The translations under genes and the position numbers were made by a program. A DNA stretch of 49,077 nt, from assembly GCF_000961885.1 (NCBI RefSeq), contig NZ_JZKH01000060.1, positions 1 through 49,077 on the forward strand, given 5' to 3'. Shown piece by piece: positions 7,116 to 15,289 of the stretch (its first letter is position 1; each line of letters begins with the position of its first letter). The notes beneath the pieces were generated by a model. It did not search any database. It saw only the letters and a list, made by a program, of their open reading frames with translations, and was not told the origin of the DNA. The stretch comes from Streptomyces rubellomurinus. Lineage in GTDB: Bacteria; Actinomycetota; Actinomycetes; Streptomycetales; Streptomycetaceae.

Positions 7116-8846
7116 TTGCGAAGTGGGCTGCAACTGGCCGGGCGGTACCTGCTCCAGGACCAGCTGGGACGCGGCGGCATGGGCGAGGTCTGGCGCGGCC
7201 GGGACGAGCGGCTGCGCCGGCCGGTGGCGGTGAAGATCCTGCCGCTGGCCGCCGAGGCCGAGCGCGACGCCGTCGCCCGGTTCCGCCGGGAGGCGGAGAT
7301 CGCCGCAAACCTCAACCACCCGGGCATCACCACGGTGTTCGACATCGACGAGCACGTCGAGGAGACCGGCCGCGCGCTGCTCTTCCTGGTCATGGAACTG
7401 ATGCAGGGCCGCGACCTGCACGCGGAGATCGCCCGGCACCCGGGCGGCCTCCCGATCGAGCGGGTGACGGAGCTCGGCCGGCAGGTCCTGGAGGCCCTGG
7501 GCGCCGCCCACGAGCAGGGCGTGACGCACCGGGACATCAAGCCCGCCAACCTCTTCCTGCTGGCCGACGGCCGGGTCAAGGTCTGCGACTTCGGCATCGC
7601 CCGCCTCGCCGACGCCACCCGGATCTCCTCCACCGGCAGCATCGCCGGGACACCGCTCTACATGGCCCCGGAGCAGATCCAGGGCGGGCGCACCGACCAG
7701 CGCACCGACCTGTACGCCTTCGGCTGCGTGCTGTACGAACTGCTCACCGGCACGGCCTGGGTGGACACCGGCTCCGGGGTCGCCGCGCTGCTGTACCAGC
7801 ACCTCAGCCGGCTGCCCGTGCCACCGAGCAGCAGACGCCCGGAGGTTCCGGAGCACCTCGACCGGCTGGTGCTGGGCCTGCTCGCCAAGGATCCGGCCGA
7901 CCGGCCGGCGACCGCGGCGGCGGCCCTGGCGCTGCTGGGCGGGCCGGACACGTCGGGCACGTCGGGCGCGCCGAACGCCGAGCAGCCGCCCGTCGACGCC
8001 CCGCCCGTCGAGCAGCCGCCCGTGGACCCCACTCCCCCGCCCGTCGGCCCGACGCCGCCGCCCGTGCACCCGACGCCACCCCCCACCGCGCCGGCCACGG
8101 CGGCGGACCCCGCCCCGCCGCGCCGCAGCGGCTGGCGGAGCACCGCGCTCATCGCCGCCGTGATGGTGCTGGCCACGGGCGCCACGATCGCCTACGAGGT
8201 CAGCCAGGGCTCCGGCTACCCCGACGTCAACTCGCCGCACAAGGACGAGACCCCGTCCGGGGCCCTCCTGACGCCGGGCGAGACGGCCAGGATCCCGTTC
8301 ATCTACGACACCGGCCCTGGCACCGGCCGGGCCAGCTGGGAGCGCATCACCCTGGGGGTCGCCGTCACGTCCATCACCCGTGACCCGGTGCCGAACGCCC
8401 CGGCCGGCTTCGACTCCTACTGCGTCCGCTTCAGGCTGACCAACCTCGGCAGCAAGGACATGCCCGCCCAGCTGCCGGTCGACGGGTGGAGGAGCCTCGA
8501 CGTCGGCCCCACCGACTCGTTCGCCGGCGGCGTGCTGGGCCTCATCTCCGACCAGACCGTCCGGGGCAGGCCCGCCCTGCTGCTGGAGGGGGTGCTCTCG
8601 GACGGCAGCCTCACCAGCGAGGAGCACGCCACCGGCCCGCACCCCTCGACCATGGCCGTCGAGTCCCCCGGCTGCCGCCACCACGACCCGGGAAAGCTCG
8701 CCCCAGGCCAGTCCGGCGAGCAGGGCACGGTCGTCCACGTCCCCAGCGGAAGCACCCTCGTCGGCGCCCGCTGGACCGAGCCGACCACCGTGGTCGACAA
8801 GGACAGGGGCACCTACACCGTCCAGTGGAACGCCTCGCCGACGTAG
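7116..8846 (+). CDS. Transmembrane Ser/Thr protein kinase (PknB type)
   Basis: About 576 residues. I chose the TTG at 7116 because GGGGGA lies five bases upstream and the kinase domain begins directly afterwards (LAGRYLLQDQLGRGGMGEVW). Kinase domain about residues 8-275: Gly loop GRGGMGEVW, Lys in VAVKIL, HRDIKPANLF catalytic loop, DFGIARL, and GTPLYMAPEQ, so all Hanks motifs are present and it should be active. A Pro-rich linker (repeats of PPV and TPPP) follows, then one membrane span (TALIAAVMVLATGATIAYEV) and about 200 extracellular residues resembling DUF4352-type immunoglobulin-like sensor domains (YCVRFRLTNLG). PASTA repeats are absent. It faces the divergent STAND gene, which could be a partner or substrate, though this is inference. 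Confidence 0.93.
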   Translation: MRSGLQLAGRYLLQDQLGRGGMGEVWRGRDERLRRPVAVKILPLAAEAERDAVARFRREAEIAANLNHPGITTVFDIDEHVEETGRALLFLVMELMQGRDLHAEIARHPGGLPIERVTELGRQVLEALGAAHEQGVTHRDIKPANLFLLADGRVKVCDFGIARLADATRISSTGSIAGTPLYMAPEQIQGGRTDQRTDLYAFGCVLYELLTGTAWVDTGSGVAALLYQHLSRLPVPPSSRRPEVPEHLDRLVLGLLAKDPADRPATAAAALALLGGPDTSGTSGAPNAEQPPVDAPPVEQPPVDPTPPPVGPTPPPVHPTPPPTAPATAADPAPPRRSGWRSTALIAAVMVLATGATIAYEVSQGSGYPDVNSPHKDETPSGALLTPGETARIPFIYDTGPGTGRASWERITLGVAVTSITRDPVPNAPAGFDSYCVRFRLTNLGSKDMPAQLPVDGWRSLDVGPTDSFAGGVLGLISDQTVRGRPALLLEGVLSDGSLTSEEHATGPHPSTMAVESPGCRHHDPGKLAPGQSGEQGTVVHVPSGSTLVGARWTEPTTVVDKDRGTYTVQWNASPT

Positions 8847-8908
8847 CGGCTCGGCGGGGCGGGACGGGACGGATGGCGAGGTTCCGGCCAAGGTTGCGCG
8901 CCATTCAC

Positions 8909-8942
8909 CCCAGCTGACGGATTCACGGGATCGTCAGCTGGG
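8909..8942 (+). terminator. Inverted repeat after the kinase gene
   Basis: Perfect 11-bp arms (CCCAGCTGACG and its complement) with a 12-base loop lie 63 bases past the kinase stop. It may be a terminator for the kinase or an operator for the secreted-protein gene at 9043. Confidence 0.5.
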
Positions 8943-9042
8943 CTTCGTGCTACAACCTTCGACGGGCCGCAACTCCCTTTGTCCGCCCGCCTGGTACCGC
9001 ATGTCCGGTAGTCCCCGCGCCACACCTCACCTTGGGAGAGCC

Positions 9043-9516
9043 ATGTCTTCCGCACGCATCCGCCCCGTCCGCCTGTTACTCGCCGCCCTGGCCGCCGCCG
9101 CCCTGCTGTTCTCGGGCGCGGTCACCGCGACCCCCGCGAGCGCCACCGCCAGCAGCCTCGACGGTGCCTGGGCCTGCAGCGTCCCGACCGGGTACGTCTA
9201 CGACCAGGTGCAGATGAACCGCAACTGCAGCGGCGGCGGCAGCTGGGGCTCGCCGCAGTTCCACCTGCGGACCCCCGTCGACGGCCTGACGGCCTGCGTG
9301 AGTTCGCCCGGCTTCACCTACGACTACATCAGCTGGGGCTCCGCCTGCAGCCAGATCGCCGGGGTCCAGTCCAACCAGTACCACCTGCGCACGCCGTACA
9401 GCGGCCTCTGGTCCTGTGACGTCCCCGCCAAGTTCACGTACAGCGCGACCACCCAGAACCTCGACTGCGCCATCGTCCAGGGCGTCCCGACCACCAAGTT
9501 CCAGCTGCTCGGCTGA
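9043..9516 (+). CDS. Small secreted protein with three internal Cys repeats
   Basis: 157 residues from ATG 9043 with GGGAGAG upstream. Residues 1-36 are a classical Sec signal peptide (Arg-rich start, LLLAALAAAALLFSGAV, then ASA). The mature part consists of three copies of a roughly 40-residue unit: ACSVPTGYVYD...FHLRTPVDG, ACVSSPGFTYDY...YHLRTPYSG, SCDVPAKFTYS...FQLLG. Each unit has two Cys, so three disulfides are likely, one per repeat. The repeat pattern suggests a small beta-trefoil or lectin-like fold, but I do not recognise the family and assign no function. A strong hairpin follows. Confidence 0.85.
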   Translation: MSSARIRPVRLLLAALAAAALLFSGAVTATPASATASSLDGAWACSVPTGYVYDQVQMNRNCSGGGSWGSPQFHLRTPVDGLTACVSSPGFTYDYISWGSACSQIAGVQSNQYHLRTPYSGLWSCDVPAKFTYSATTQNLDCAIVQGVPTTKFQLLG

Positions 9517-9811
9517 GCCCTCCGCGTCGAAGGAAGGGAGCAGGAAGTCGGCCCGGCCGACTTCCTGCTCCACCCGGGGGCGCGCACGCCGCGTCGAAGC
9601 TCGCCCCCTTCGCACTCCAGACGAGCAGCGCGTCGTCGAGCCCACCGCTGTTGAACAGTTGCACGCAGCAGAGCCTCATCAACTCGGTGTTTCCCTCACC
9701 CTGCGCCCGCCGCTCACGCTCGGTGTGCTCCGCGAGCAACGCGCGAACCTCGTCGAGCCGCGCACCACCGGGACGCAGCCCGAACCGCCGCAGGCTCTCG
9801 TCCTCGTCCAT
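9434..9811 (-). pseudogene. Truncated remnant of a small actinomycete hypothetical protein
   Basis: The first about 75 residues (MDEDESLRRFGLRPGG, ELMRLCCVQLFNSGG, DALLVWSAKGASFDAAC) look like a recurrent Streptomyces hypothetical family of the form ...LCVxLFxxG..DxLLIWRAKxxSFDA...LLCGAG. The ATG at 9811 has GAGGGAGG upstream. After ASFDAAC the expected LLCGAG part is missing. The frame runs through the terminator at 9538-9570 and into the antisense of the secreted gene, giving Arg/Pro/Gly-rich nonsense. This reads as a 3' deletion or replacement. Family recognition is from memory of the motif and not certain. Confidence 0.5.
9538..9570. terminator. Strong bidirectional-type hairpin
   Basis: 14-bp perfect stem (GAGCAGGAAGTCGG / complement) with loop CCCGG, 21 bases after the stop of the secreted gene. 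Confidence 0.8.
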
Positions 9812-9973
9812 CCGTGGCCTCCCTCGATCGTCCGGCACCGACCTATCGTCCCGGAAGCCTCCCCACCTCGGAGGGGCGGTTGCGGTTGAGTCTCCGTTCG
9901 CCGTTTCCCTCCCAGGCGCGACCGGCAGCTGTCACATTGGACCGTGACTCGCTGGTCGGACTTGGGAGTTGGG

Positions 9974-10981
9974 ATGAGCGCGGGGGACGGTACCGACCTG
10001 GTCGGAGCGGTGGTCGCGGCGTTGGCGCAGGCGGCGTCGAGCGCCGCAGGTGCGGCGGGGACCGCGCTCGGCGCGGAGGCGACGAGCTGGGTGCTGCAGG
10101 GGCTCGGGCGGTTGCCGCGGTGGGCCCAGGCGGCGCAGCGGGTGGAGTCGGCGCCGGAGGACGATGCGGCGAGGCAGCAACTGGCGGATGCCGTGGGTGA
10201 GTTGCTCAGCCTGCAGCCGGAGTTGGCGGAGCGCCTGGCGGAGCGGCTCGCGGCGGGATTGCTGCCGACCGCATCGCCGCTGCCGCCCGCGCCACCGGCC
10301 GTCACGGTCGGCGAGGGTGCGCACATCGGCGGTGCGGGGCAGACTGCGGTGGGAGGTTCGGGGCACACCCTCGTCGGCGGGGACGTGCACAACAACGTGG
10401 TCAACAAGCGGGGCAGCACCGGCGTCGTCGTCGCGACGCTGATCGTGGTGGCAGCCCTGATCGCGCTCGGCATCCACTTCCTCGGCGGGTCCGGGTCCGA
10501 CGCGTTCGCCGCACGTCTGCCCGACTCGGTGGAAGGTGACGCGCTCAGGGCTAGTTCCGCGAGCGATTGGGAGGCGACTCGGGCCGACCTCGTCAAGGGC
10601 GGCCTGGAGAACCCGCAGACAGCGGCCTACGGCATCGTTCCGGAGGTCTCCACCAGCATGGCGCTGGGCGGCGACGACCACGCGCCTCGCTGGGTCGTCT
10701 ACCTCGGGGACGCGACGTCGACCTTCCAGCGGACGTTCGCCGAGTCGCAGAAGGAGCTGAGGAAGTTCGCCGCACACCCGGAGCAGGTCCCGACGTCACT
10801 CCCCGGAACGATGTACTGCTACACCCCCGAAACGAAGAACCCCAACGACGCGAGCGACCTCCGCATGCGGAGTTGCTCGTGGCTCGACGACAAGCACGCG
10901 ATCATCGTCTACGGCCGGGGGAATGACACGAATCTCATGGCCGGCGTCATCGAGCGGATCTACCACGGCACCGAGCGCTGA
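9974..10981 (+). CDS. Single-span membrane protein of unknown function
   Basis: 335 residues from ATG 9974 with GGGAG upstream. The N-terminal 110 residues are Ala-rich and helical (LVGAVVAALAQAASSAAGAAG; AERLAERLAAGLLP). A Gly/Val-rich stretch follows, VTVGEGAHIGGAGQTAVGGS, which looks like the short beta repeats seen between modules of actinomycete signalling proteins. One membrane span (VVVATLIVVAALIALGIHFL) lies at about residues 152-171. The about 160-residue C-terminal part, predicted outside, has two Cys (MYCYTP and MRSCSW) and may form a disulfide. No enzyme motif is visible. It stands alone between a remnant gene and the secreted-peptide/ABC operon. I do not recognise it. Confidence 0.8.
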   Translation: MSAGDGTDLVGAVVAALAQAASSAAGAAGTALGAEATSWVLQGLGRLPRWAQAAQRVESAPEDDAARQQLADAVGELLSLQPELAERLAERLAAGLLPTASPLPPAPPAVTVGEGAHIGGAGQTAVGGSGHTLVGGDVHNNVVNKRGSTGVVVATLIVVAALIALGIHFLGGSGSDAFAARLPDSVEGDALRASSASDWEATRADLVKGGLENPQTAAYGIVPEVSTSMALGGDDHAPRWVVYLGDATSTFQRTFAESQKELRKFAAHPEQVPTSLPGTMYCYTPETKNPNDASDLRMRSCSWLDDKHAIIVYGRGNDTNLMAGVIERIYHGTER

Positions 10982-11151
10982 GGGGCTACGCCCGCCACGA
11001 CGAGTAGTCAATCGCCGGACAGAATGACGGATCCCGTCCATTGCGTGCGGTAAATCAGCCTGATAGCTTCGAATGTGCTCGGCGGGGGGGTGCTTTCCCC
11101 TGCCGGGGACTGCACGACTTCTCGCGCCACTCCACCTGAGCAAGGGGAAGC

Positions 11152-11532
11152 ATGCGTAAGTCAACAAGAGCCTTCGGCATCACCGCGATGGCGATCTGCG
11201 CCGGAATCATGGCCGCCTCCCCGGCGGCCGCGGACTGCGTCTCCATTTCGGGCACCTGCCCGAACAACGGCGGTTGGTACACCTCGTCCAACGTCCGGTA
11301 CGTCTCCGGGTTCCTGAACTACATCGGGGCCTCCTTCAACTCGTTCCCGGACGGAATGCAGTTCTACATCATCGACTCCCACGGCACCTCACACGGCGTC
11401 ATCAACGCCTCCAGCAGCTTCCAGTACCTGTCCTGGGGCGACGTGTGGGTCGGCGAGTCCTTCCAGAACCGGTACGGCAACGCAGGCTACGACTGGGCGG
11501 GCTACTCCTTCTCCGGGCAGGAAACGTACTGA
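11152..11532 (+). CDS. Small secreted protein heading an ABC-export operon
   Basis: 126 residues from ATG 11152, strong site AAGGGGAA upstream. Residues 1-28 are a Sec signal peptide ending ASPAAA. The mature protein of about 98 residues is Tyr/Trp/Ser/Gly rich with two Cys close to its N-terminus (CVSISGTC), so probably one disulfide, and ends GYSFSGQETY. The composition is that of a small all-beta secreted protein. It is followed after 7 bases by a lipoprotein gene and then by adaptor, ATPase and permease genes with overlapping starts. In lactococcin-972-type loci a small Sec-secreted bacteriocin also precedes an ABC transporter, but I do not see that family's motifs here, so a bacteriocin role is only a hypothesis. 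Confidence 0.85.
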   Translation: MRKSTRAFGITAMAICAGIMAASPAAADCVSISGTCPNNGGWYTSSNVRYVSGFLNYIGASFNSFPDGMQFYIIDSHGTSHGVINASSSFQYLSWGDVWVGESFQNRYGNAGYDWAGYSFSGQETY

Positions 11533-11539
11533 GCCGCGG

Positions 11540-12037
11540 ATGAAGAACCGTTCCTGCAGGCAGGCGGCGGCCCTCGCGGTTGCCGCCCTGTCCCTCGCCG
11601 CCTGCGGCACCGGCCCTGACCACGCCCGGGGGCCGAACCAGCCGGCCGTCGACGCCGCCGGTGCCGCCAGGGAGTTCACGGCCGAGGAGAAGAACCTCGC
11701 CCTCGCGCCGGGGCACTCCTGGCCCGCCGATCCCACGCCGAAATCCGTCGCCGACGACGGGCACGGCATCGTCTACCAGCCCGGGTACGGAACCACCCGC
11801 GCGGACCTCTTCTGGTTCTGCACCTGGGAGCGGCGCTTCGTCGATCCCGGCACCTCCGACGCCGACCGGCAGGCGACGCTGAACACGATGCTGACCGTCC
11901 GCTCGACGTATTTCTACAAGAACTCGCTCGAACCGGCCGACAAGAAGTTCTTCGACGGAATCCTCGACAGCGCCGGCCTGGGCGACAATTCGAAAGTGCA
12001 GAACGACATTCGGAACTGCCCGGCGGACAGTCAATGA
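11540..12037 (+). CDS. Lipoprotein of unknown function
   Basis: 165 residues. The signal peptide ends in the lipobox LAAC with Cys22 as lipidation site, so it should be anchored on the outer face of the membrane. The mature part (FTAEEKNLALAPGHSWPADP; FWFCTWERRFVDPG) has no motif I recognise; two further Cys could pair. It follows the secreted-protein gene by 7 bases, and its TGA overlaps the ATG of the adaptor gene (ATGA at 12034), so it is translated with the export system. It may be a substrate-binding or assembly partner for the ABC complex. Confidence 0.85.
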   Translation: MKNRSCRQAAALAVAALSLAACGTGPDHARGPNQPAVDAAGAAREFTAEEKNLALAPGHSWPADPTPKSVADDGHGIVYQPGYGTTRADLFWFCTWERRFVDPGTSDADRQATLNTMLTVRSTYFYKNSLEPADKKFFDGILDSAGLGDNSKVQNDIRNCPADSQ

Positions 12038-12927
12038 TCCGTCGCCGTGCGCGAATTATCGCCGTGGTCTCGGTGGCCGCCCTCGTCGCCGTCGCATTCT
12101 CCGCCTGGCAGTTCCTCGGCCCCGCCGGCGATCCGCGGCCGTCGACGGCGGCCGGCGGCTCCGGGCCGGCCGCGGCTCCCCCGCGGACGGTCGCGGTGAC
12201 CAGGGGCGACCTGACCGAGGTCGTCACCCTGCACGCGGTCGTCAACGCGCTGCCCCAGTTCTCCGTCCTCGCGACGGCGCCCGGGCCGCTCGCGCGGACG
12301 GACGTCGGCCCGGGCCAGGCGGTCGCCGCGGGCCGGCCGTTGTTCACCAGCGGGGGCGTCGGCGTGGCCGCGCCGGCGGCCGGGACGTTCGTCAAGTGGC
12401 TGGTGGCCGAAGGGGCTCCGGTGAGTGCCGGGGTGCCGGTGGCCGTCGTGGCGTACCCGGGCTTCGCCGAGACGGCGTCGGTGCCGCCCGATGCCGCGTA
12501 CCGGTTGCTGGACGGCCGGATCTCGGCGCGCGCCATGATCACCGGCGGGCCCGGGCCGTTCGACTGCACGCTGGTCCAGGCGTACTCGGACGCCCCCGGC
12601 AACAGCAACACCACCGGGGCCGGCCCGGCCGGCGTGCCGGTCGTCTGCGCGATCCCGCCCGAAGTCCCGGCGCTGGCAGGCCTGTCCGGGACGGTCGCGG
12701 TCAAGAGCGCGACGGCGAAGGACGTGCTCCTGCTGCCGGTGGAGGCCGTGGCCGGGGCCGCCGCCCACGGGGAGGTCAGCCGGGTCGACCCGCGCTCGGG
12801 CAGGGCGGAGGTCGTCAAGGTCGGCCTCGGGATCAGCAACGGGACCCTGATCCAGATCACCGAGGGCCTGGCCCAGGGCGACGTGGTGCTGGGCACGGCC
12901 CCGCCGCTGGATGCGCGGCTGCCGTGA
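12034..12927 (+). CDS. MacA/HlyD-type periplasmic adaptor-like protein
   Basis: 297 residues. An N-terminal membrane anchor (IIAVVSVAALVAVAFSAWQFL) precedes a beta-barrel/lipoyl arrangement typical of membrane-fusion or peptidoglycan-domain adaptor proteins in actinomycetes: RTVAVTRGDLTEVVTL, then GVGVAAPAAGTFVKWLVAEGAPVSAGVPVAVV (lipoyl half-motif), then VLLLPVEAVAGAAAHGEVSRV and GLGISNGTLIQITEGLAQGDVVL at the C-terminus. The gene overlaps its neighbours at both ends (ATGA with the lipoprotein, GTGA with the ATPase), showing tight translational coupling. In a monoderm it cannot join an outer-membrane channel, so it probably links the transporter to the cell wall or modulates it. Confidence 0.9.
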   Translation: MIRRRARIIAVVSVAALVAVAFSAWQFLGPAGDPRPSTAAGGSGPAAAPPRTVAVTRGDLTEVVTLHAVVNALPQFSVLATAPGPLARTDVGPGQAVAAGRPLFTSGGVGVAAPAAGTFVKWLVAEGAPVSAGVPVAVVAYPGFAETASVPPDAAYRLLDGRISARAMITGGPGPFDCTLVQAYSDAPGNSNTTGAGPAGVPVVCAIPPEVPALAGLSGTVAVKSATAKDVLLLPVEAVAGAAAHGEVSRVDPRSGRAEVVKVGLGISNGTLIQITEGLAQGDVVLGTAPPLDARLP

Positions 12928-13628
12928 GCGCACTGGTCGCCGAGGGCATCACGAAGACCGTCCGGCTGCCGTCCGGGGAGGAACTGGCGCTGCTGCGGGG
13001 CGTCGAGCTGAGCGTCGAAGCCGGGGAGTCGGTGGCCGTCCTCGGGCGCTCCGGCAGCGGCAAGAGCACGCTGCTCGCCGTCCTGGGCCTGCTCACCACG
13101 GCCGACCGGGGCAGGCTGTCGATCAACGGCCGGGACGCCTCGCGGCTCGGCGACCGGCAGCGCGCGGCGTTCCGCAACCGCGAGTTGGGGTTCGTCTTCC
13201 AGAACTACTCGCTGCTCGGCCACCTGTCGGCCGCGGAGAACGTCGCGCTTCCGCTGCGGCAGGGCGGCCCGTCCCTCTCCGGGCGCGAGGTCCGGGCCCG
13301 GACGGCGCGCGCCCTGGAGGCGGTCGGTCTGGCCCACCGGGCCGCGAGCCGGCCGCGGCAGCTGTCCGGGGGCGAGCAGCAGCGGGTCGCGCTGGCCCGG
13401 GCCATGGTCCGCGGGCCCGGCATCATCCTGGCGGACGAGCCGACCGGGGCCCTGGACGCGGACACCGCCGACGAGGTGTTCCGGATGCTGGTCGAGACGT
13501 CCGAGCAGCGGGGCGGCGCGCTGGTCGTCGTCACCCACGACACCGCGGTCGCGCGCCGGCTCTCGCGCTCCGTGCGCCTGGTGGAGGGAAGGCTGGTTCC
13601 CGATGTGGCGCGCACGCCTGCTGGCTGA
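12924..13628 (+). CDS. MacB/LolD-type ABC transporter ATPase
   Basis: 234 residues from the GTG at 12924, which overlaps the preceding stop. Walker A GRSGSGKST at about residues 38-46, Q-loop FVFQNYSLL, signature LSGGEQQRVALARAM, Walker B IILADEPTGALD, and the H-loop VVTHD are all intact. The combination LSGGEQQRVA with DEPTGALD is typical of the MacB/FtsE/LolD mechanotransmission branch. It pairs with the FtsX-type permease directly downstream (26-bp overlap) and the adaptor upstream. Confidence 0.96.
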   Translation: MSALVAEGITKTVRLPSGEELALLRGVELSVEAGESVAVLGRSGSGKSTLLAVLGLLTTADRGRLSINGRDASRLGDRQRAAFRNRELGFVFQNYSLLGHLSAAENVALPLRQGGPSLSGREVRARTARALEAVGLAHRAASRPRQLSGGEQQRVALARAMVRGPGIILADEPTGALDADTADEVFRMLVETSEQRGGALVVVTHDTAVARRLSRSVRLVEGRLVPDVARTPAG

Positions 13629-14814
13629 CGCCGGCCGCGACCTGCGGGCCCACAGGCTCCGCACCTTCCTCAGCGCCCTCGGCCTGTTCGTCGGGGTGCT
13701 CGCCGTCGTCGCCGTCACGGCGATCGGCGCCGTGGTCGAGGACGTGTTCGTCGCCAACGCCGAGCAGCACGACGGCCGCCGGGCCACGGTGGGCGTGAGC
13801 CTGCCGCTGTCGGCCGTGAACGCGACGGTGCCCGGGATCGTCGACGTGCTGGAGCACCGGGTCCGCGCGGCCGGGGGCGACTACGCCCTCGTCGCGGCGG
13901 TGCAGGCCCAGGTGTCCGCCGACGCCGCCGCGACCCGCGCGACGGCGGCCGACGGGTTCCGGCCGCAGCGGATCTCACTCGTGGCCGGCGACCTGGCCGC
14001 GATCAGGCGGCTGCCGGTGCTGGACGGCCGCTGGGCCGACTGGCGCCGGCCCTCCCTGCCGGGCGGGATCGTGGTGAACCAGGCGGGACGCGACGCCTAC
14101 GGAGGGGTGGGAACGGAGCTCTCGGTCCAGCCGAGTCCGCTCTTCGCGCCCTATCCGCAGCGGATCGTCGCGGTGATCGCCGACGGGCTGTCCGCGCCCG
14201 AGCTGTACCTGCCGCTCGCCACGGCCGCGTACCTGCAGCCCGGGGTCCTCCCGGCGGACACCACGATCACCGTGCAGGTCCACGCCGCCCGCACCGGTGA
14301 GGCGGTGCTGCGGCAGGACCTGGGCGACGTCCTCGCCGACCTCGGGGTCGACGGCTCCGGGATCGAGATCCGCCGCCTGGACACCGTCGACGGCCTGCTG
14401 TCCTCCGTGCGGCGGACCCGGACCATGTTCGGGCTGGTGGCGGCCGTCCTGCTGGCGATCGCGGCGCTCGGGCTGCTGAACATCGGCCTGGCCACCGTCC
14501 GGGAACGGCACCGGGAACTCACGATCAGGCGCGCCCTCGGCTCCACCCGGGCGCGCATGTTCGCCCTGGTGCTGCTCTCGTCGCTGGCCGCGGGCCTGCT
14601 GGCCGCGCTCGCCGCGATCGGCGTCGGCGCCGCGACCGTGGCCGTCGTGATCCCGCGCTTCCTCGACCCCGCCGAGGCGATCAGCCCGCCGGGTTTCCCG
14701 GTCGGATCCGCGCTCCTCGGCCTGGCCGCCGCCCTGGCCGCCAGCCTGGCCGGCGGCCTCGCCCCGGCGATCGCCGCGGCCCGCGTCGACATGGCGCACG
14801 TCCTGCGCGAGTAG
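13603..14814 (+). CDS. MacB/FtsX-type ABC permease
   Basis: 403 residues. Topology matches MacB: a cytoplasmic Arg-rich start, a first span at about residues 20-42 (TFLSALGLFVGVLAVVAVTAIG), a large extracytoplasmic domain of about 220 residues, then three spans at the C-terminus. The stretch LATVRERHRELTIRRALGSTR is the conserved FtsX loop, and APAIAAARVDMAHVLRE is the conserved end. Four spans fit the mechanotransmission class, which moves extracytoplasmic substrates (peptides, lipoproteins, antibiotics) rather than pumping from the cytoplasm. Last gene of the five-gene operon starting at 11152; a GC-rich hairpin follows. Confidence 0.95.
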   Translation: MWRARLLADAGRDLRAHRLRTFLSALGLFVGVLAVVAVTAIGAVVEDVFVANAEQHDGRRATVGVSLPLSAVNATVPGIVDVLEHRVRAAGGDYALVAAVQAQVSADAAATRATAADGFRPQRISLVAGDLAAIRRLPVLDGRWADWRRPSLPGGIVVNQAGRDAYGGVGTELSVQPSPLFAPYPQRIVAVIADGLSAPELYLPLATAAYLQPGVLPADTTITVQVHAARTGEAVLRQDLGDVLADLGVDGSGIEIRRLDTVDGLLSSVRRTRTMFGLVAAVLLAIAALGLLNIGLATVRERHRELTIRRALGSTRARMFALVLLSSLAAGLLAALAAIGVGAATVAVVIPRFLDPAEAISPPGFPVGSALLGLAAALAASLAGGLAPAIAAARVDMAHVLRE

Positions 14815-14833
14815 TCCCGGCCCCGCTGCTCCC

Positions 14834-14852
14834 CGCCCGGCCCGGCCGGGCG
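14834..14852. terminator. GC hairpin between convergent genes
   Basis: CGCCCGG/CCGGGCG stem (extendable to 9 bp with a single-base loop), 20 bases after the permease stop and before the convergent gene end at 14870. Confidence 0.55.
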
Positions 14853-14869
14853 AACGGCCACCGGGCCGG

Positions 14870-15289
14870 TTACGGCGCCGGCTGCTCGCTGAGGGTGAAC
14901 GTCCACAGCTGGGCGATCGCGTGACTCTCGGGCGCCACCGTGACCGGGCCCTTGCCGCCCTCCGGCGCCGTCCAGCACAAGTCCTGACCGTCCACCCGGA
15001 TGCGGAACCGATCACCGGATGCCGGCTGGATCGTCCACGCGCCCTCGGGCCGCGCGATCGACGCCATCACCTCGCCGTCCCGGACGCGGACGTACGGGTA
15101 CACGTCCTGGATCGACAGCCGGACACGGCCGTCGTCGTCCTCCGGCGACACCTCCCACTCCGCTCCGGTCAGGTTGCCGCGCGGCGTCACTTCGATCCGC
15201 TGGAACGCGATGCGGATCAGGCCGTTCACCCCCGCGGCCTCGCCGTTCACGGCACTGCGGATGACGTACACACCCGGGTCGAGAGCCAT
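14870..15289 (-). CDS. Beta-trefoil-like protein, possibly a protease-inhibitor or lectin-type fold
   Basis: 139 residues from ATG 15289 (MALDPGVYVIRSAV), with GGAGA upstream; longer in-frame starts are less likely. The opening LDPGVYVIRS, followed by regular strands with VxIxxxP spacing, a central WEVSPEDDDGRVRLS, AWTIQPASGDRFRIRV and the closing QLWTFTLSE, matches the look of beta-trefoil proteins that in fungi and actinomycetes are protease inhibitors (I66/mycocypin-like) or ricin-type lectins. There is no signal peptide, so it is probably cytoplasmic unless exported by another route. The assignment is by strand pattern only. Confidence 0.6.
   Translation of the reverse strand: MALDPGVYVIRSAVNGEAAGVNGLIRIAFQRIEVTPRGNLTGAEWEVSPEDDDGRVRLSIQDVYPYVRVRDGEVMASIARPEGAWTIQPASGDRFRIRVDGQDLCWTAPEGGKGPVTVAPESHAIAQLWTFTLSEQPAP

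Noticed and set aside
11152..11532. Lactococcin-972 family bacteriocin call
   Set aside because: Gene order is suggestive, but the characteristic Trp/Tyr/His motifs of the family are not seen, so it is left as an unknown secreted protein.
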